Shown: piece by piece, positions 1 through 5,888 of the stretch
How the letters are laid out: every line of letters starts with the position of its first letter
How positions within the stretch are numbered: position 1 is the first letter of the stretch
From: Chloroflexota bacterium
Lineage (GTDB): Bacteria > Chloroflexota > Anaerolineae > Anaerolineales > Villigracilaceae
Reading direction: 5' to 3'
Assembly: GCA_021796315.1 (NCBI GenBank)
Contig: JAJYOH010000392.1
Location: 1 to 5,979, forward strand
Length of the DNA: 5,979 nt
Made by a program: the position numbers and the translations under genes
Notes under the pieces: model-generated
Database searches by the model: none
The model's input: only the letters and a program-made list of their open reading frames with translations
What the model was told of the DNA's origin: nothing

Positions 1-43
1 CATAACCAAAATGACATGTCAAGTAAAGCTAAAAAGGATGAAG

Positions 44-1210
44 CTAAAAACCGAATAAAAAGAGGATGTCGTTGACGTTTGTGCCGGTATAGCCGGGCTT
101 GAGCAAATCGCCAAGCGACTCGAAGAAAGAGTACGCGTCATTGCGGGACAAATAAGCGGGCGCGGCCATCCCAAACCTTTCCGCCCGCTGACGCGTTTCG
201 CCATTAACTACTGCGCCTGCCGCATCGGTCGGACCGTCGTCGCCGTCGGTGGCGAGCGAGATCAGCAAGATATTTTCCACGCCGCTTAATTCGTCAACCG
301 CGGCCAGCGCTAATTCCTGATTCCGTCCGCCTGTGCCGTTGCCTTTAATTATCACTGTAGTTTCTCCGCCCGCGATCAAACAAAATGGATGTTGTTTCTT
401 TCTTCTTTCATCTTTTAACTTTTTTGCAAGTTGCAAACCCATTTCCTTGGCTTCACCATGAATGTTCAGTGAAAAAATTTTCGCATCGAATCCTTCGCGC
501 TTTGCCTCTTCCTGCGCGGCTTGCGCCGCGGCTTGAATATCACCAACGATAAAATTTTGTACGCGCGTCTCCAGCGATGGATCAACTGTTAGGCCCGAGG
601 CAATGGTCTCAAGCGAGTTGCCAATTACATCCGACAAAATCAAACTGATGACCTGCGCCTTTGTCCCGCGCGCCAGTCCGCCGCCTTTGATGCGGTCAAG
701 CTGGCGGCGCAGATTGTTGATCTCGTTGATGGTCGCGCCGCTGGCCAACAGCGATGAGGTCCTGGATTGTATTTCTTCCAGCGAGACGTTTTCGCGCGGT
801 GCCGTGACCAACGCCGAACCTCCGCCGGAAATCAGGCAGATGAGCAGATCGTCTGCATTCAATTGTGAGACGAAATCCAGCGCGGCTTGTCCCGCCGCGA
901 GGCTGCGTTGGTCCGGGATGGGGTGTCCGGCTTCCATAACGGTGATACGATTGAAGTCCGGGCGTGAAGCGTGTTTTGTCACGATGAGCGCGTCGGTGAA
1001 ATAAGGCAAAACGTCTGCGGCGGCGAGTGTCATCGGCTCAGACGCTTTGCCAATCCCCAATAAAAAAATCCGCTGGTGTGGCGGAAGTGTCGCCGTTGCC
1101 AGGAAATCGCGCACAATTTTCCCCGGCTTGACCGCATCCAGCGCGGCGGATAAGATTCGCAAAATGCGCGGGTCTTGCAAGGTGTGTGAGCGAAAAAGAT
1201 TCGCGTTCAT
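44..1210 (-). CDS. Glycerate 2-kinase (MOFRL / DUF4147 family)
   Basis: Predicted cytoplasmic kinase that phosphorylates D-glycerate with ATP to give 2-phosphoglycerate, as known for the GckA/TtuD family. With the start chosen here the protein is 388 residues, slightly shorter than the usual 400-450. Visible family motifs are GIGKAS (about 52-57), AGHPIPD (94-100), the glycine-rich [10 protein letters not shown] (126-135), [20 protein letters not shown] (158-177), LSDVIG (192-197), GGETTV (281-286), GRNQELAL (295-302), [14 protein letters not shown] (320-333) and the C-terminal MOFRL signature YTGTNVNDI (374-382). An in-frame ATG at 1243 would add 11 residues, but it lies inside the divergent dehydrogenase gene and beyond the -10-like element. 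The ATG at 1210 is 6 bases downstream of TATACT and gives a normal N-terminus. It is divergent from a hydroxypyruvate reductase-like gene, so the pair suggests hydroxypyruvate/glycerate assimilation. Family assignment is firm; substrate is inferred from family. Confidence 0.93.
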   Translation of the reverse strand: MNANLFRSHTLQDPRILRILSAALDAVKPGKIVRDFLATATLPPHQRIFLLGIGKASEPMTLAAADVLPYFTDALIVTKHASRPDFNRITVMEAGHPIPDQRSLAAGQAALDFVSQLNADDLLICLISGGGSALVTAPRENVSLEEIQSRTSSLLASGATINEINNLRRQLDRIKGGGLARGTKAQVISLILSDVIGNSLETIASGLTVDPSLETRVQNFIVGDIQAAAQAAQEEAKREGFDAKIFSLNIHGEAKEMGLQLAKKLKDERRKKQHPFCLIAGGETTVIIKGNGTGGRNQELALAAVDELSGVENILLISLATDGDDGPTDAAGAVVNGETRQRAERFGMAAPAYLSRNDAYSFFESLGDLLKPGYTGTNVNDILFLFGF

Positions 1211-1230
1211 GCTTGCAGTATACTTTGACC
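1211..1230. promoter_or_regulatory. Symmetric bidirectional promoter, probably leaderless both ways
   Basis: This 20-base gap separates the two divergent start codons. The perfect palindrome AGTATACT at 1217-1224 presents TATACT, a 5/6 match to TATAAT, on both strands. On the plus strand the hexamer is 1219-1224 and the ATG begins at 1231. On the minus strand the hexamer is 1222-1217 and the ATG begins at 1210. Each spacer is exactly 6 bases, so a transcript starting at the usual distance from a -10 would begin at or next to the A of the ATG. There is no room for a Shine-Dalgarno site. No convincing -35 hexamer is visible on either side. The promoter role is inferred from spacing and symmetry. 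Confidence 0.7.
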
Positions 1231-2193
1231 ATGACGAAACCAAAAGTATTTGTAACGCGCTTGATCCCCGAAAAAGGGCTGGACCTGGTGCGTGAATTTT
1301 GTGATGCGGATATTTGGCCTGGCGAAATGCCGCCCGCGCGCGGTGAACTTCTGTCGCGCATTCGTGATGTGGATGGCGTACTTACATTGCTGACCGAAAA
1401 TGTCGACGCAGGGTTTATGGATGCCGCGCCGCATCTAAAGGTGATCAGCAACATGGCGGTCGGCGTGGATAACGTGGATGTGATCGAAGCGACGCGCCGA
1501 AAAATTCCGGTGGGCAATACGCCTGGCGTGCTAACGGATGCTACTGCCGATATGGCTTTCGCGTTGCTGTTGTCTGCGGCGCGGCGTGTGGTCGAAGGCG
1601 AAAAATATGTGCGCTCTGGAAAATGGAAAACCTGGGAGCCGAAACTCTTGCTCGGCGCGGATTTTATCGGTGCGACGCTGGGAATTATTGGCTTTGGTCG
1701 GATCGGTCAGGCGGTTGCGAAACGCGCGCAGGGATTCGATTTGCGCGTGATTTATTATGACCGGACGGCTGAACCGGCTTTCGGCGCAATGCCCGTTGAT
1801 ATGGATACTTTGTTGTGTGAATCAGATTTTGTTTCCGTGCATGTGCCGCTTAAGCCAGAAACGCGTCATCTTGTGAATGCTGAATTTTTGTCGAAGATGA
1901 AACCCAATGCGATTTTAGTTAATGCTGCGCGTGGTGGCGTGCTGGATCAAGCAGCCTTGTATGATGCGTTGAAAGCGCGAAAGATTTTTGCCGCGGCGTT
2001 GGACGTGACCGACCCTGAGCCTTTGCCTGCAAATCATCCATTGCTTGAGTTGGATAATTGTCTCATCGTTCCGCACTTGGGAAGCGCCAGCAAACATACG
2101 CGTGATATGATGGCATTCCTCGCCGCGCAAAATTTGATTGCGGGGTTGAAGGGTGAACGTCTGCCGAATTGTGTGAATCCTGAAGTTTATTAG
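1231..2193 (+). CDS. D-2-hydroxyacid dehydrogenase, glyoxylate/hydroxypyruvate reductase type
   Basis: Predicted NAD(P)H-dependent cytoplasmic reductase of glyoxylate or hydroxypyruvate, giving glycolate or D-glycerate. The protein has 320 residues, normal for the family. Motifs are [12 protein letters not shown] (73-84), [15 protein letters not shown] (96-110) and the Rossmann nucleotide loop [13 protein letters not shown] (154-166). The catalytic triad of the family appears as Arg234 in NAARGG, Glu263 in DPEP and His282 in PHLGSAS. Asp177 at the end of the second Rossmann strand (VIYYDR) favours NADH, though Arg178 next to it leaves NADPH possible. An upstream in-frame ATG at 1186 would add 15 residues with no family character and would run through the promoter palindrome, so 1231 is preferred. 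The neighbouring glycerate kinase supports glycerate as product. Phosphoglycerate dehydrogenase is less likely because no ACT or other regulatory domain follows. The stop codon TAG lies in the edge of a 9-bp repeat array. Confidence 0.92.
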   Translation: MTKPKVFVTRLIPEKGLDLVREFCDADIWPGEMPPARGELLSRIRDVDGVLTLLTENVDAGFMDAAPHLKVISNMAVGVDNVDVIEATRRKIPVGNTPGVLTDATADMAFALLLSAARRVVEGEKYVRSGKWKTWEPKLLLGADFIGATLGIIGFGRIGQAVAKRAQGFDLRVIYYDRTAEPAFGAMPVDMDTLLCESDFVSVHVPLKPETRHLVNAEFLSKMKPNAILVNAARGGVLDQAALYDALKARKIFAAALDVTDPEPLPANHPLLELDNCLIVPHLGSASKHTRDMMAFLAAQNLIAGLKGERLPNCVNPEVY

Positions 2194-2222
2194 TCTGGTT
2201 GGTCTTACTGGTCTGAGTGGTC
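2191..2222 (-). repeat. Left 9-bp repeat array (about 3.5 units)
   Basis: Read on the minus strand the units are GACCACTCA (2222-2214), GACCAGTAA (2213-2205), GACCAACCA (2204-2196) and a terminal GACTA (2195-2191). Each unit starts with GAC at a strict 9-base period. The array covers the last five codons and stop of the four-helix-bundle gene on the minus strand and the TAG stop of the dehydrogenase on the plus strand. It has the same consensus as the right array but the opposite orientation. Confidence 0.85.
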
Positions 2223-2645
2223 GGGTATTTCGATAGAGTAGTTCGCCTGGGCTTCTTTTATCGTTCTGTGGTTGTTCTTGCGAGAATTATCAAGATAACC
2301 AATCAAACTGTTAATTTGCTTGAGAATTTGTGTAGAGCGGGCGTAGACATCGTCAAACTGGGCTTTTGTAATGTACTCTTCGTCGAGGGCAATATAAAGT
2401 TGTGATTGTGTCTCAGTGGCTGAACGCCGAGCATAGCCGAGGAAGCGAATGAATTCAGAATCCGAGCCTGCGCCAAAACCTTCTGCAATGTTGTGCATGA
2501 TGGAACTTGCTGCACGGCGAATTTGATCTTTTAACGCAAAATCACGAACAAATTTTTCTTGATTTGTAAAACGATACATTAATTTTACGAACTCGCGCGC
2601 TGATTGCCAGACGTGTAAGTCTTCAAACCGTTTTACAGTTGTCAT
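2205..2645 (-). CDS. Four-helix-bundle protein of the 23S rRNA intervening-sequence (IVP / TIGR02436-like) family
   Basis: A 146-residue all-helical protein with the family signatures FEDLHVWQSARE (7-18), the conserved core from Phe36 to Phe57 containing DQIRRAASS and HNIAEGFG, and EFIRFLGYARRSATE (64-78). Members are encoded within intervening sequences of some bacterial 23S rRNA genes and also as free-standing genes. They resemble the accessory Avd protein of diversity-generating retroelements, and their biochemical role is not settled. Residues from about 120 on form a polar tail outside the core that ends in DHSDQ, which is encoded by the left 9-bp array. A possible Shine-Dalgarno GAGG (2652-2655) sits 6 bases before the ATG. 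Same orientation as the luciferase-like gene upstream, so read-through transcription is possible. No reverse transcriptase, template or variable repeat and no rRNA sequence is seen nearby. Family is clear; function is unknown. Confidence 0.9.
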   Translation of the reverse strand: MTTVKRFEDLHVWQSAREFVKLMYRFTNQEKFVRDFALKDQIRRAASSIMHNIAEGFGAGSDSEFIRFLGYARRSATETQSQLYIALDEEYITKAQFDDVYARSTQILKQINSLIGYLDNSRKNNHRTIKEAQANYSIEIPDHSDQ

Positions 2646-2655
2646 CCGCTCCCTC

Positions 2656-2723
2656 GACTGCTTAGACCACTTAGACCACTTAAACTGCTTAGACTGCTTG
2701 GACTATTTGGACCAATTGGACTA
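2656..2723 (+). repeat. Right 9-bp repeat array (7.5 units)
   Basis: Plus-strand units begin at 2656, 2665, 2674, 2683, 2692, 2701 and 2710, with a partial unit at 2719-2723. Examples are GACTGCTTA, GACCACTTA (twice in a row), AACTGCTTA, GACTGCTTG and GACCAATTG, giving a consensus near GACYRCTTR. The array fills nearly all of the 75-base gap between the luciferase-like gene and the four-helix-bundle gene. Its last bases CTA (2721-2723) are the complement of the luciferase-like gene's TAG stop. It is inverted relative to the left array: TGAGTGGTC on the left is complementary at 8 of 9 positions to GACCACTTA here. Confidence 0.9.
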
Positions 2724-3719
2724 TGCTTGCGCGAACGTATCAATTAAGAGTTTGAAATTCCCGCCGACGGGATAAAGAATCGGGCAGGTGCAACCGCGCT
2801 TCTTGTACTCTTTCACTTTGTCGCGCGCTTCTGCCGGAGTGCCCGACGCAGTGATCTTGTGAACCAAATCATCCGGCACGAGATGTTTGGCTTTGTTGAT
2901 CTGTTCCTTAGTGGCGGGCCATCCAAGAATGGACTGGATTTCGTTGATCACTTCTAGAGAAACGCCCGAGGCTTTTGCGATGTGCGGCTGTTGAGCGAGA
3001 TACTGGCACAATAATTCTTTGGTGTATTCGATGGCTGTATCGTGGTCGTGATCCACCGAACAGACAATCAACTGCGGGCGGTCCAGATTGGCAAGTTTGC
3101 GCCCGGCTTTCTTTGCGCCTTTTTCGAGCAGTTCGAGCGCCTTGTCGTTGTATTCGGGCGGGACACAGTAATTCATCACGCAGCCGTCTGCAATCTCGCC
3201 GGTCATTTCCATCATCAAATCGCCGGTTGCGCCGATCATGATCGGGACGTTGCGCGGCTCGCGGCGGCCGTGGACTACATCCAGTTCGATACCGTCGACG
3301 TGGTGGAATTCACCGTGGAAGGTGACGCGTTCCATGTTCAGCAGGCGGCGCATCACTTCGACTGTCTCGCGCATGGCGAGCAACGGTTTCTTGCGGTCAA
3401 TGCCCACATTTTTTGCGAGCGGGTCCCACCATGCGCCGATGCCGCAGATGATACGGTTCGGGGCCAGATCGTCCAATGTCAGGAAAGTGGCGGCCAGCAG
3501 ACCGATGTTGCGTGTCCAGTTGTTGATTACGCCCGAGCCGACCTTGAGCCTGGTCGTCACTGCGGCATAGGCCGCCATCGGAACGATCGCGTCGCGCACC
3601 AATCGTGACTCGGCTTGCCAGACGGCTTCGAAACCTTTCTCTTCTGCGTAGCGGACATAGTCCAATCCATCGCGCAGATCGTGCGAATCTTGCAGGTAGA
3701 GAGCAACGCGTTCAGCCAT
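2721..3719 (-). CDS. F420-dependent oxidoreductase, luciferase-like (LLM / Mer-like) family
   Basis: A 332-residue TIM-barrel protein of the bacterial-luciferase superfamily, in the branch that uses F420 rather than FMN and resembles methylenetetrahydromethanopterin reductase. Visible family features are [15 protein letters not shown] (24-38), the Ile/Val-rich strand with the loop [11 protein letters not shown] (61-71), [13 protein letters not shown] (88-100), the helix [13 protein letters not shown] (115-127), VPIMIGATG (158-166) and a C-terminal [20 protein letters not shown] segment. Several LLM proteins use a similar GxG loop at the cofactor site. The physiological substrate cannot be read from the sequence. 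The position at the end of an F420 biosynthesis operon strongly supports F420H2/F420 as cofactor. A Shine-Dalgarno GGAGG lies 4 bases upstream of the ATG, 26 bases separate the gene from cofC, and the stop codon falls in the terminus of the 9-bp array. Confidence 0.88.
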   Translation of the reverse strand: MAERVALYLQDSHDLRDGLDYVRYAEEKGFEAVWQAESRLVRDAIVPMAAYAAVTTRLKVGSGVINNWTRNIGLLAATFLTLDDLAPNRIICGIGAWWDPLAKNVGIDRKKPLLAMRETVEVMRRLLNMERVTFHGEFHHVDGIELDVVHGRREPRNVPIMIGATGDLMMEMTGEIADGCVMNYCVPPEYNDKALELLEKGAKKAGRKLANLDRPQLIVCSVDHDHDTAIEYTKELLCQYLAQQPHIAKASGVSLEVINEIQSILGWPATKEQINKAKHLVPDDLVHKITASGTPAEARDKVKEYKKRGCTCPILYPVGGNFKLLIDTFAQA

Positions 3720-3723
3720 GCTT

Positions 3724-3728
3724 CCTCC
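3724..3728 (-). promoter_or_regulatory. Shine-Dalgarno site of the luciferase-like gene
   Basis: GGAGG on the minus strand stands 4 bases before the ATG at 3719. It is the clearest ribosome binding site in the window, and it fixes this start. It directly touches the foot of a predicted mRNA hairpin, so its accessibility could depend on that fold. Confidence 0.75.
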
Positions 3729-3784
3729 GGTTTAAAGTTTCAAGTCTAAGGTTTAATGGTCGAAGAACCTTCAACTTTTAAACC
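3729..3784 (-). other. Predicted mRNA hairpin built from short repeats between cofC and the luciferase-like gene
   Basis: GGTTTAAAGTT (3729-3739) pairs with 3773-3784 (AACTTTTAAACC) as an 11-bp stem with one bulged base. An inner stem AAGGTT (3748-3753) pairs with AACCTT (3766-3771) around a 12-base loop. The right arm also contains a direct near-repeat, AACCTTCAACTTT at 3766 and AACCTTCCAACTTT at 3781. The fold spans the last codons and stop of cofC and ends one base before the next gene's GGAGG. There is no U-tract, so a factor-independent terminator is unlikely. An mRNA processing or translation-control role, or simple repeat insertion, are the options. Confidence 0.55.
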
Positions 3785-4378
3785 TTCCAACTTTCTAACC
3801 AAATCAAGATCTTCAGGAAAGTCAAGATCGAGCGCGAGCGACGGCAATTTCACAATTTCCAAACGCGCGCCGGCTTTCTTTGCGCGCTCACAATGTCGTC
3901 CAAAAGAGTCTTCGCCGAAATCGTACTCGATCAAATTTGCAGGTGAGAGCAGTAATGCGTTCGTCCCTTTTTCATGACGGTCGGGAGCGATGACTACCAC
4001 CGGCGGGTCCGTTGCTTTTTCGATCAGGGTCAAAATATCTTCACGAGTCATCAATGGCAGATCGGCGGGAATGACGAGCACACCGCGTGAAGCATAAACC
4101 TGGGCCACCACGGTTGCGCGTTTGAGAGCGGTGTTCAAATGCGACGCGCCGTCTTCCTGGACAGTGCGCGCTCCCAGGTCCCGTGCGAGCGCCAGCGCGG
4201 ATGAGTCCCGGCTGACGACCAACACTTGTTCAACCTCCTTCATGTCAGTCAACGTTCTTAAAGTGCGTTCGAGCAAAAGACGGTTGAGATCTGCTCGTTC
4301 ATCATCTGACAGTGTGCCTGCCAATCGCGATTTGCCGCGTCGCAGTGGTTTTACGGGAACGATTGCCCAAAGTGTCAT
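3746..4378 (-). CDS. cofC: CofC/FbiD, phospho-acid guanylyltransferase of F420 biosynthesis
   Basis: Predicted cytoplasmic nucleotidyltransferase that joins GMP from GTP to 2-phospholactate, phosphoenolpyruvate or 3-phosphoglycerate, depending on lineage. The product is the activated precursor used by CofD. The 210-residue protein is normal length and has a GT-A/NTP-transferase fold. Motifs are VPVKPLRRGKSRLAG (7-21, nucleotide loop), GASHLNTALKRA (77-88), VIPADLPLM (102-110, metal-binding Asp), APDRHEKGTNALLL (131-144), FGEDSFGRHCERAKKAG (154-170) and LALDLDFPEDLDL (181-193). The ATG overlaps the cofD stop as ATGA, implying coupled translation. The last 15 or so residues are encoded in a short-repeat region and lie beyond the conserved end LDLDFPEDL, so they are probably an added tail. 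Which phospho-acid is used cannot be decided from sequence alone. The nearby nitroreductase favours phosphoenolpyruvate. Confidence 0.93.
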   Translation of the reverse strand: MTLWAIVPVKPLRRGKSRLAGTLSDDERADLNRLLLERTLRTLTDMKEVEQVLVVSRDSSALALARDLGARTVQEDGASHLNTALKRATVVAQVYASRGVLVIPADLPLMTREDILTLIEKATDPPVVVIAPDRHEKGTNALLLSPANLIEYDFGEDSFGRHCERAKKAGARLEIVKLPSLALDLDFPEDLDLVRKLEGLKVEGSSTIKP

Positions 4379-5304
4379 GAGTTGCTTCCCACAAAGTTTA
4401 GCACATCTTCGGCGAGACGCTTGCGGTCGTCTGGACTTTTCATCAGAGTGTTCGTGATGAGCGCTCGCATGTTTAAACGCCGAACATCTGCTTCAAGTTG
4501 CGAATCGATATTGTCGAGAACAAAACCGCTGACTAGTCCGCGATATTGTTCGGCGACGGCCAATGCAGATGGCCGGATGCCAAGTTCGTCGAACATTTTT
4601 GCGGCGGGACCTTTGACGGCTTGTCCGCCAATGATAGGCGATACTGCCACAACTTGCTTCGCTTCAATTCTGGACCTGATGCCGGGTACCGCTAAAATGG
4701 GCGCGATGCTCACCCACGGGTTGGACGGACAAATCACGATGGCGTCGGCCTGCTCAATGGCTTCATCCACGCCAGGAGCGGACTTTGCTACCTCAACGCC
4801 GTCGAATCGAAAGCCTTTGACGCGCGGCTCGCAATGACGATGGACGAAATATTCCTGGAATGCAAGTTCACCTTGGTCAGTGCTTACAATGGTTCTAATG
4901 GGGTTGTTACTCATCGGGATTATGGTGTGATTGATTCCCCATGCTTTACAAAAATCTCGCGTGATCTGCGAAAGCGTTTCGCCCGCTTTCAATCGCCGCG
5001 TGCGCTCGATGTGTGTGGCGAAATCCTGGTCGCCGAGTCTGAACCAGTTTGGCCCGCCAAGTTTTTTGATGTTTGAAATGGTTTGCCAGGTTTCGCCGCT
5101 GCGACCCCAGCCGGTTTCAGGATTTGCGAGTCCGCCTAACGTGTAACAGACTGTATCGAGATCGGGACAAATATATAGGCCGAGATGCTCGAAATCATCG
5201 CCAGTGTTGACGATGACGGTCAGGTCTTCGGGCGGGAGAATTTGGGCGAGTCCGTGTGCGAGTTTCGCTCCACCGACTCCACCAGCCAGTGCGGTGATTT
5301 TCAT
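4375..5304 (-). CDS. cofD: CofD/FbiA, phosphoacyl transferase to FO (F420-0 synthesis)
   Basis: Predicted enzyme that transfers the phospholactyl- or enolpyruvyl-phosphate group from the GDP-activated CofC product onto FO, giving F420-0 or dehydro-F420-0. The 309-residue length fits the family. Motifs in order are [14 protein letters not shown] (6-19, glycine-rich N-terminus), [19 protein letters not shown] (33-51), GWGRSGETW (65-73), [14 protein letters not shown] (89-102), [10 protein letters not shown] (131-140), [20 protein letters not shown] (191-210) and [17 protein letters not shown] (221-237). It starts inside the nitroreductase stop (ATGA overlap) and ends inside the cofC start (ATGA overlap). 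No Shine-Dalgarno is visible in the AT-rich bases upstream of its ATG, so re-initiation after the upstream gene is likely. Assignment to the family is firm; whether it acts on lactyl or enolpyruvyl substrate is inferred from neighbours. Confidence 0.95.
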   Translation of the reverse strand: MKITALAGGVGGAKLAHGLAQILPPEDLTVIVNTGDDFEHLGLYICPDLDTVCYTLGGLANPETGWGRSGETWQTISNIKKLGGPNWFRLGDQDFATHIERTRRLKAGETLSQITRDFCKAWGINHTIIPMSNNPIRTIVSTDQGELAFQEYFVHRHCEPRVKGFRFDGVEVAKSAPGVDEAIEQADAIVICPSNPWVSIAPILAVPGIRSRIEAKQVVAVSPIIGGQAVKGPAAKMFDELGIRPSALAVAEQYRGLVSGFVLDNIDSQLEADVRRLNMRALITNTLMKSPDDRKRLAEDVLNFVGSNS

Positions 5305-5888
5305 AAATAAACTGAAATTTGATTCAGTGGTTTTAATTCTTTTTCTTTTGGCTGTTCATCAGCAAACCCAACGATCAGCATTGCCTGCGGTTCCCAGCTT
5401 TCAGGCAAATCCAAAGCTTTTTGTGTTTCATGGGTTGCATACAATGGCCAGCAGATCCAATTTGCGCCGAGATCTTCAGCCTGCGCAGCGAGCAAAATAT
5501 TCATCCCGGCCAGCGCGGTGGATTGGATGTTCATGATCGTTTCTTCAGGCATGTCCACGCGGATTGCTGTTGTATCGCGACACAAAAGAATAATTGAAGG
5601 AGCTTCGTTGATGCGACGGATCGAACGCGTGACACGTGATTCGATTTCGGCCTGGTCAGCGCCTTCGGCTTGCATGTCGGCCCGCATTTTTGTCGTCAAC
5701 GCAATGCCGAGCTTTGTTCTGGCTTCTGGATTTTTGACGATGACGAATCTCCACGGCTGAAGGTTGTGTGCCGATGGCGCAAAGGTCGCGGTGGTGAGAA
5801 TGCGCTCGATAACGGAGTCTGGTATTGGGTCCGGTTTGAAGCGGCGGATCGAGCGCCGCGAGCGCAGGAAATCGTGCGCGGAATTCAT
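5301..5888 (-). CDS. FMN nitroreductase similar to the FbiB C-terminal domain; candidate dehydro-F420-0 reductase
   Basis: A 195-residue nitroreductase-fold flavoprotein. FMN-site features are RRSIRRF (11-17), [12 protein letters not shown] (38-49), a central helix [16 protein letters not shown] (120-135), GANW (141-144) and the C-terminal strand PQAMLIVGF (167-175). The segment [20 protein letters not shown] (84-103) also resembles the nitroreductase half of mycobacterial FbiB. In actinobacteria that half is fused to the CofE glutamyl ligase and reduces dehydro-F420-0 made from phosphoenolpyruvate. Here it stands alone, with only short N-terminal sequence before the domain. Its stop overlaps the cofD start by 4 bases and its start overlaps the stop of the gene before it by 4 bases. 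Direct operon linkage to cofD and cofC makes an F420-pathway role likely. A general nitroreductase or dehalogenase-like enzyme is the alternative. Confidence 0.85.
   Translation of the reverse strand: MNSAHDFLRSRRSIRRFKPDPIPDSVIERILTTATFAPSAHNLQPWRFVIVKNPEARTKLGIALTTKMRADMQAEGADQAEIESRVTRSIRRINEAPSIILLCRDTTAIRVDMPEETIMNIQSTALAGMNILLAAQAEDLGANWICWPLYATHETQKALDLPESWEPQAMLIVGFADEQPKEKELKPLNQISVYL

Larger units (their letters stand above)
2191..2723. mobile_element. Candidate insertion cassette with inverted 9-bp repeat arrays around an IVP-type gene
   Basis: A 533-bp segment between two convergent host genes carries one small four-helix-bundle gene. Arrays of about 9-bp repeats flank it in opposite orientation, and the outermost bases are TAGTC on the left and GACTA on the right. 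Read inward from each end, the first 14 bases match at 11 positions (TAGTCTGGTTGGTC against TAGTCCAATTGGTC). The interior looks more AT-rich than the neighbouring genes, although I did not count it. No transposase and no clear target duplication are visible, so mobility is an inference from boundary structure. An alternative is local repeat expansion on both sides of an ordinary gene. Confidence 0.5.

Noticed and set aside
1..50. Direct repeat AAGCTAAAAA (26-35 and 41-50) and palindrome GACATGTC (13-20) downstream of the kinase
   Set aside because: They are short and in AT-rich sequence, with no hairpin plus U-tract for a terminator; they could easily be chance. No other feature is seen in bases 1-43.
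603..1004. Plus-strand open frame opposite the glycerate kinase
   Set aside because: It is a shadow of the kinase coding strand, with no recognisable domain or start signal.
1225..1230. TTGACC as a -35 box
   Set aside because: It is directly adjacent to the plus-strand ATG, with no -10 at a suitable distance downstream.
1186..1243. Upstream starts for the dehydrogenase (1186) and the kinase (1243)
   Set aside because: Each adds residues without homology to its family and would place the start beyond the symmetric -10; ATGs at 1231 and 1210 fit both proteins and promoter spacing.
1038..1517. Minus-strand 159-residue frame across the divergent promoter
   Set aside because: It overlaps two well-supported genes and the promoter palindrome; the translation shows no family character.
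2191..2222. Bidirectional terminator between the convergent dehydrogenase and IVP-type genes
   Set aside because: Within the left array there is no local self-complementary stem and no T-tract; pairing is only with the distant right array.
2205..2645. The IVP-like gene as the accessory gene of a diversity-generating retroelement
   Set aside because: No reverse transcriptase, template repeat or variable repeat is visible in the window, and the arrays are too short and simple to serve as these.
2656..2723. The regular short repeats might be a CRISPR array
   Set aside because: Units are 9 bp with no spacers between them and are degenerate; no cas gene is present.
3042..3608. Long plus-strand open frames opposite the luciferase-like gene (also 3238-3570)
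   Set aside because: They are antisense to a gene with clear family motifs, and their translations are rich in Arg/His/Cys/Ser with no recognisable motif.
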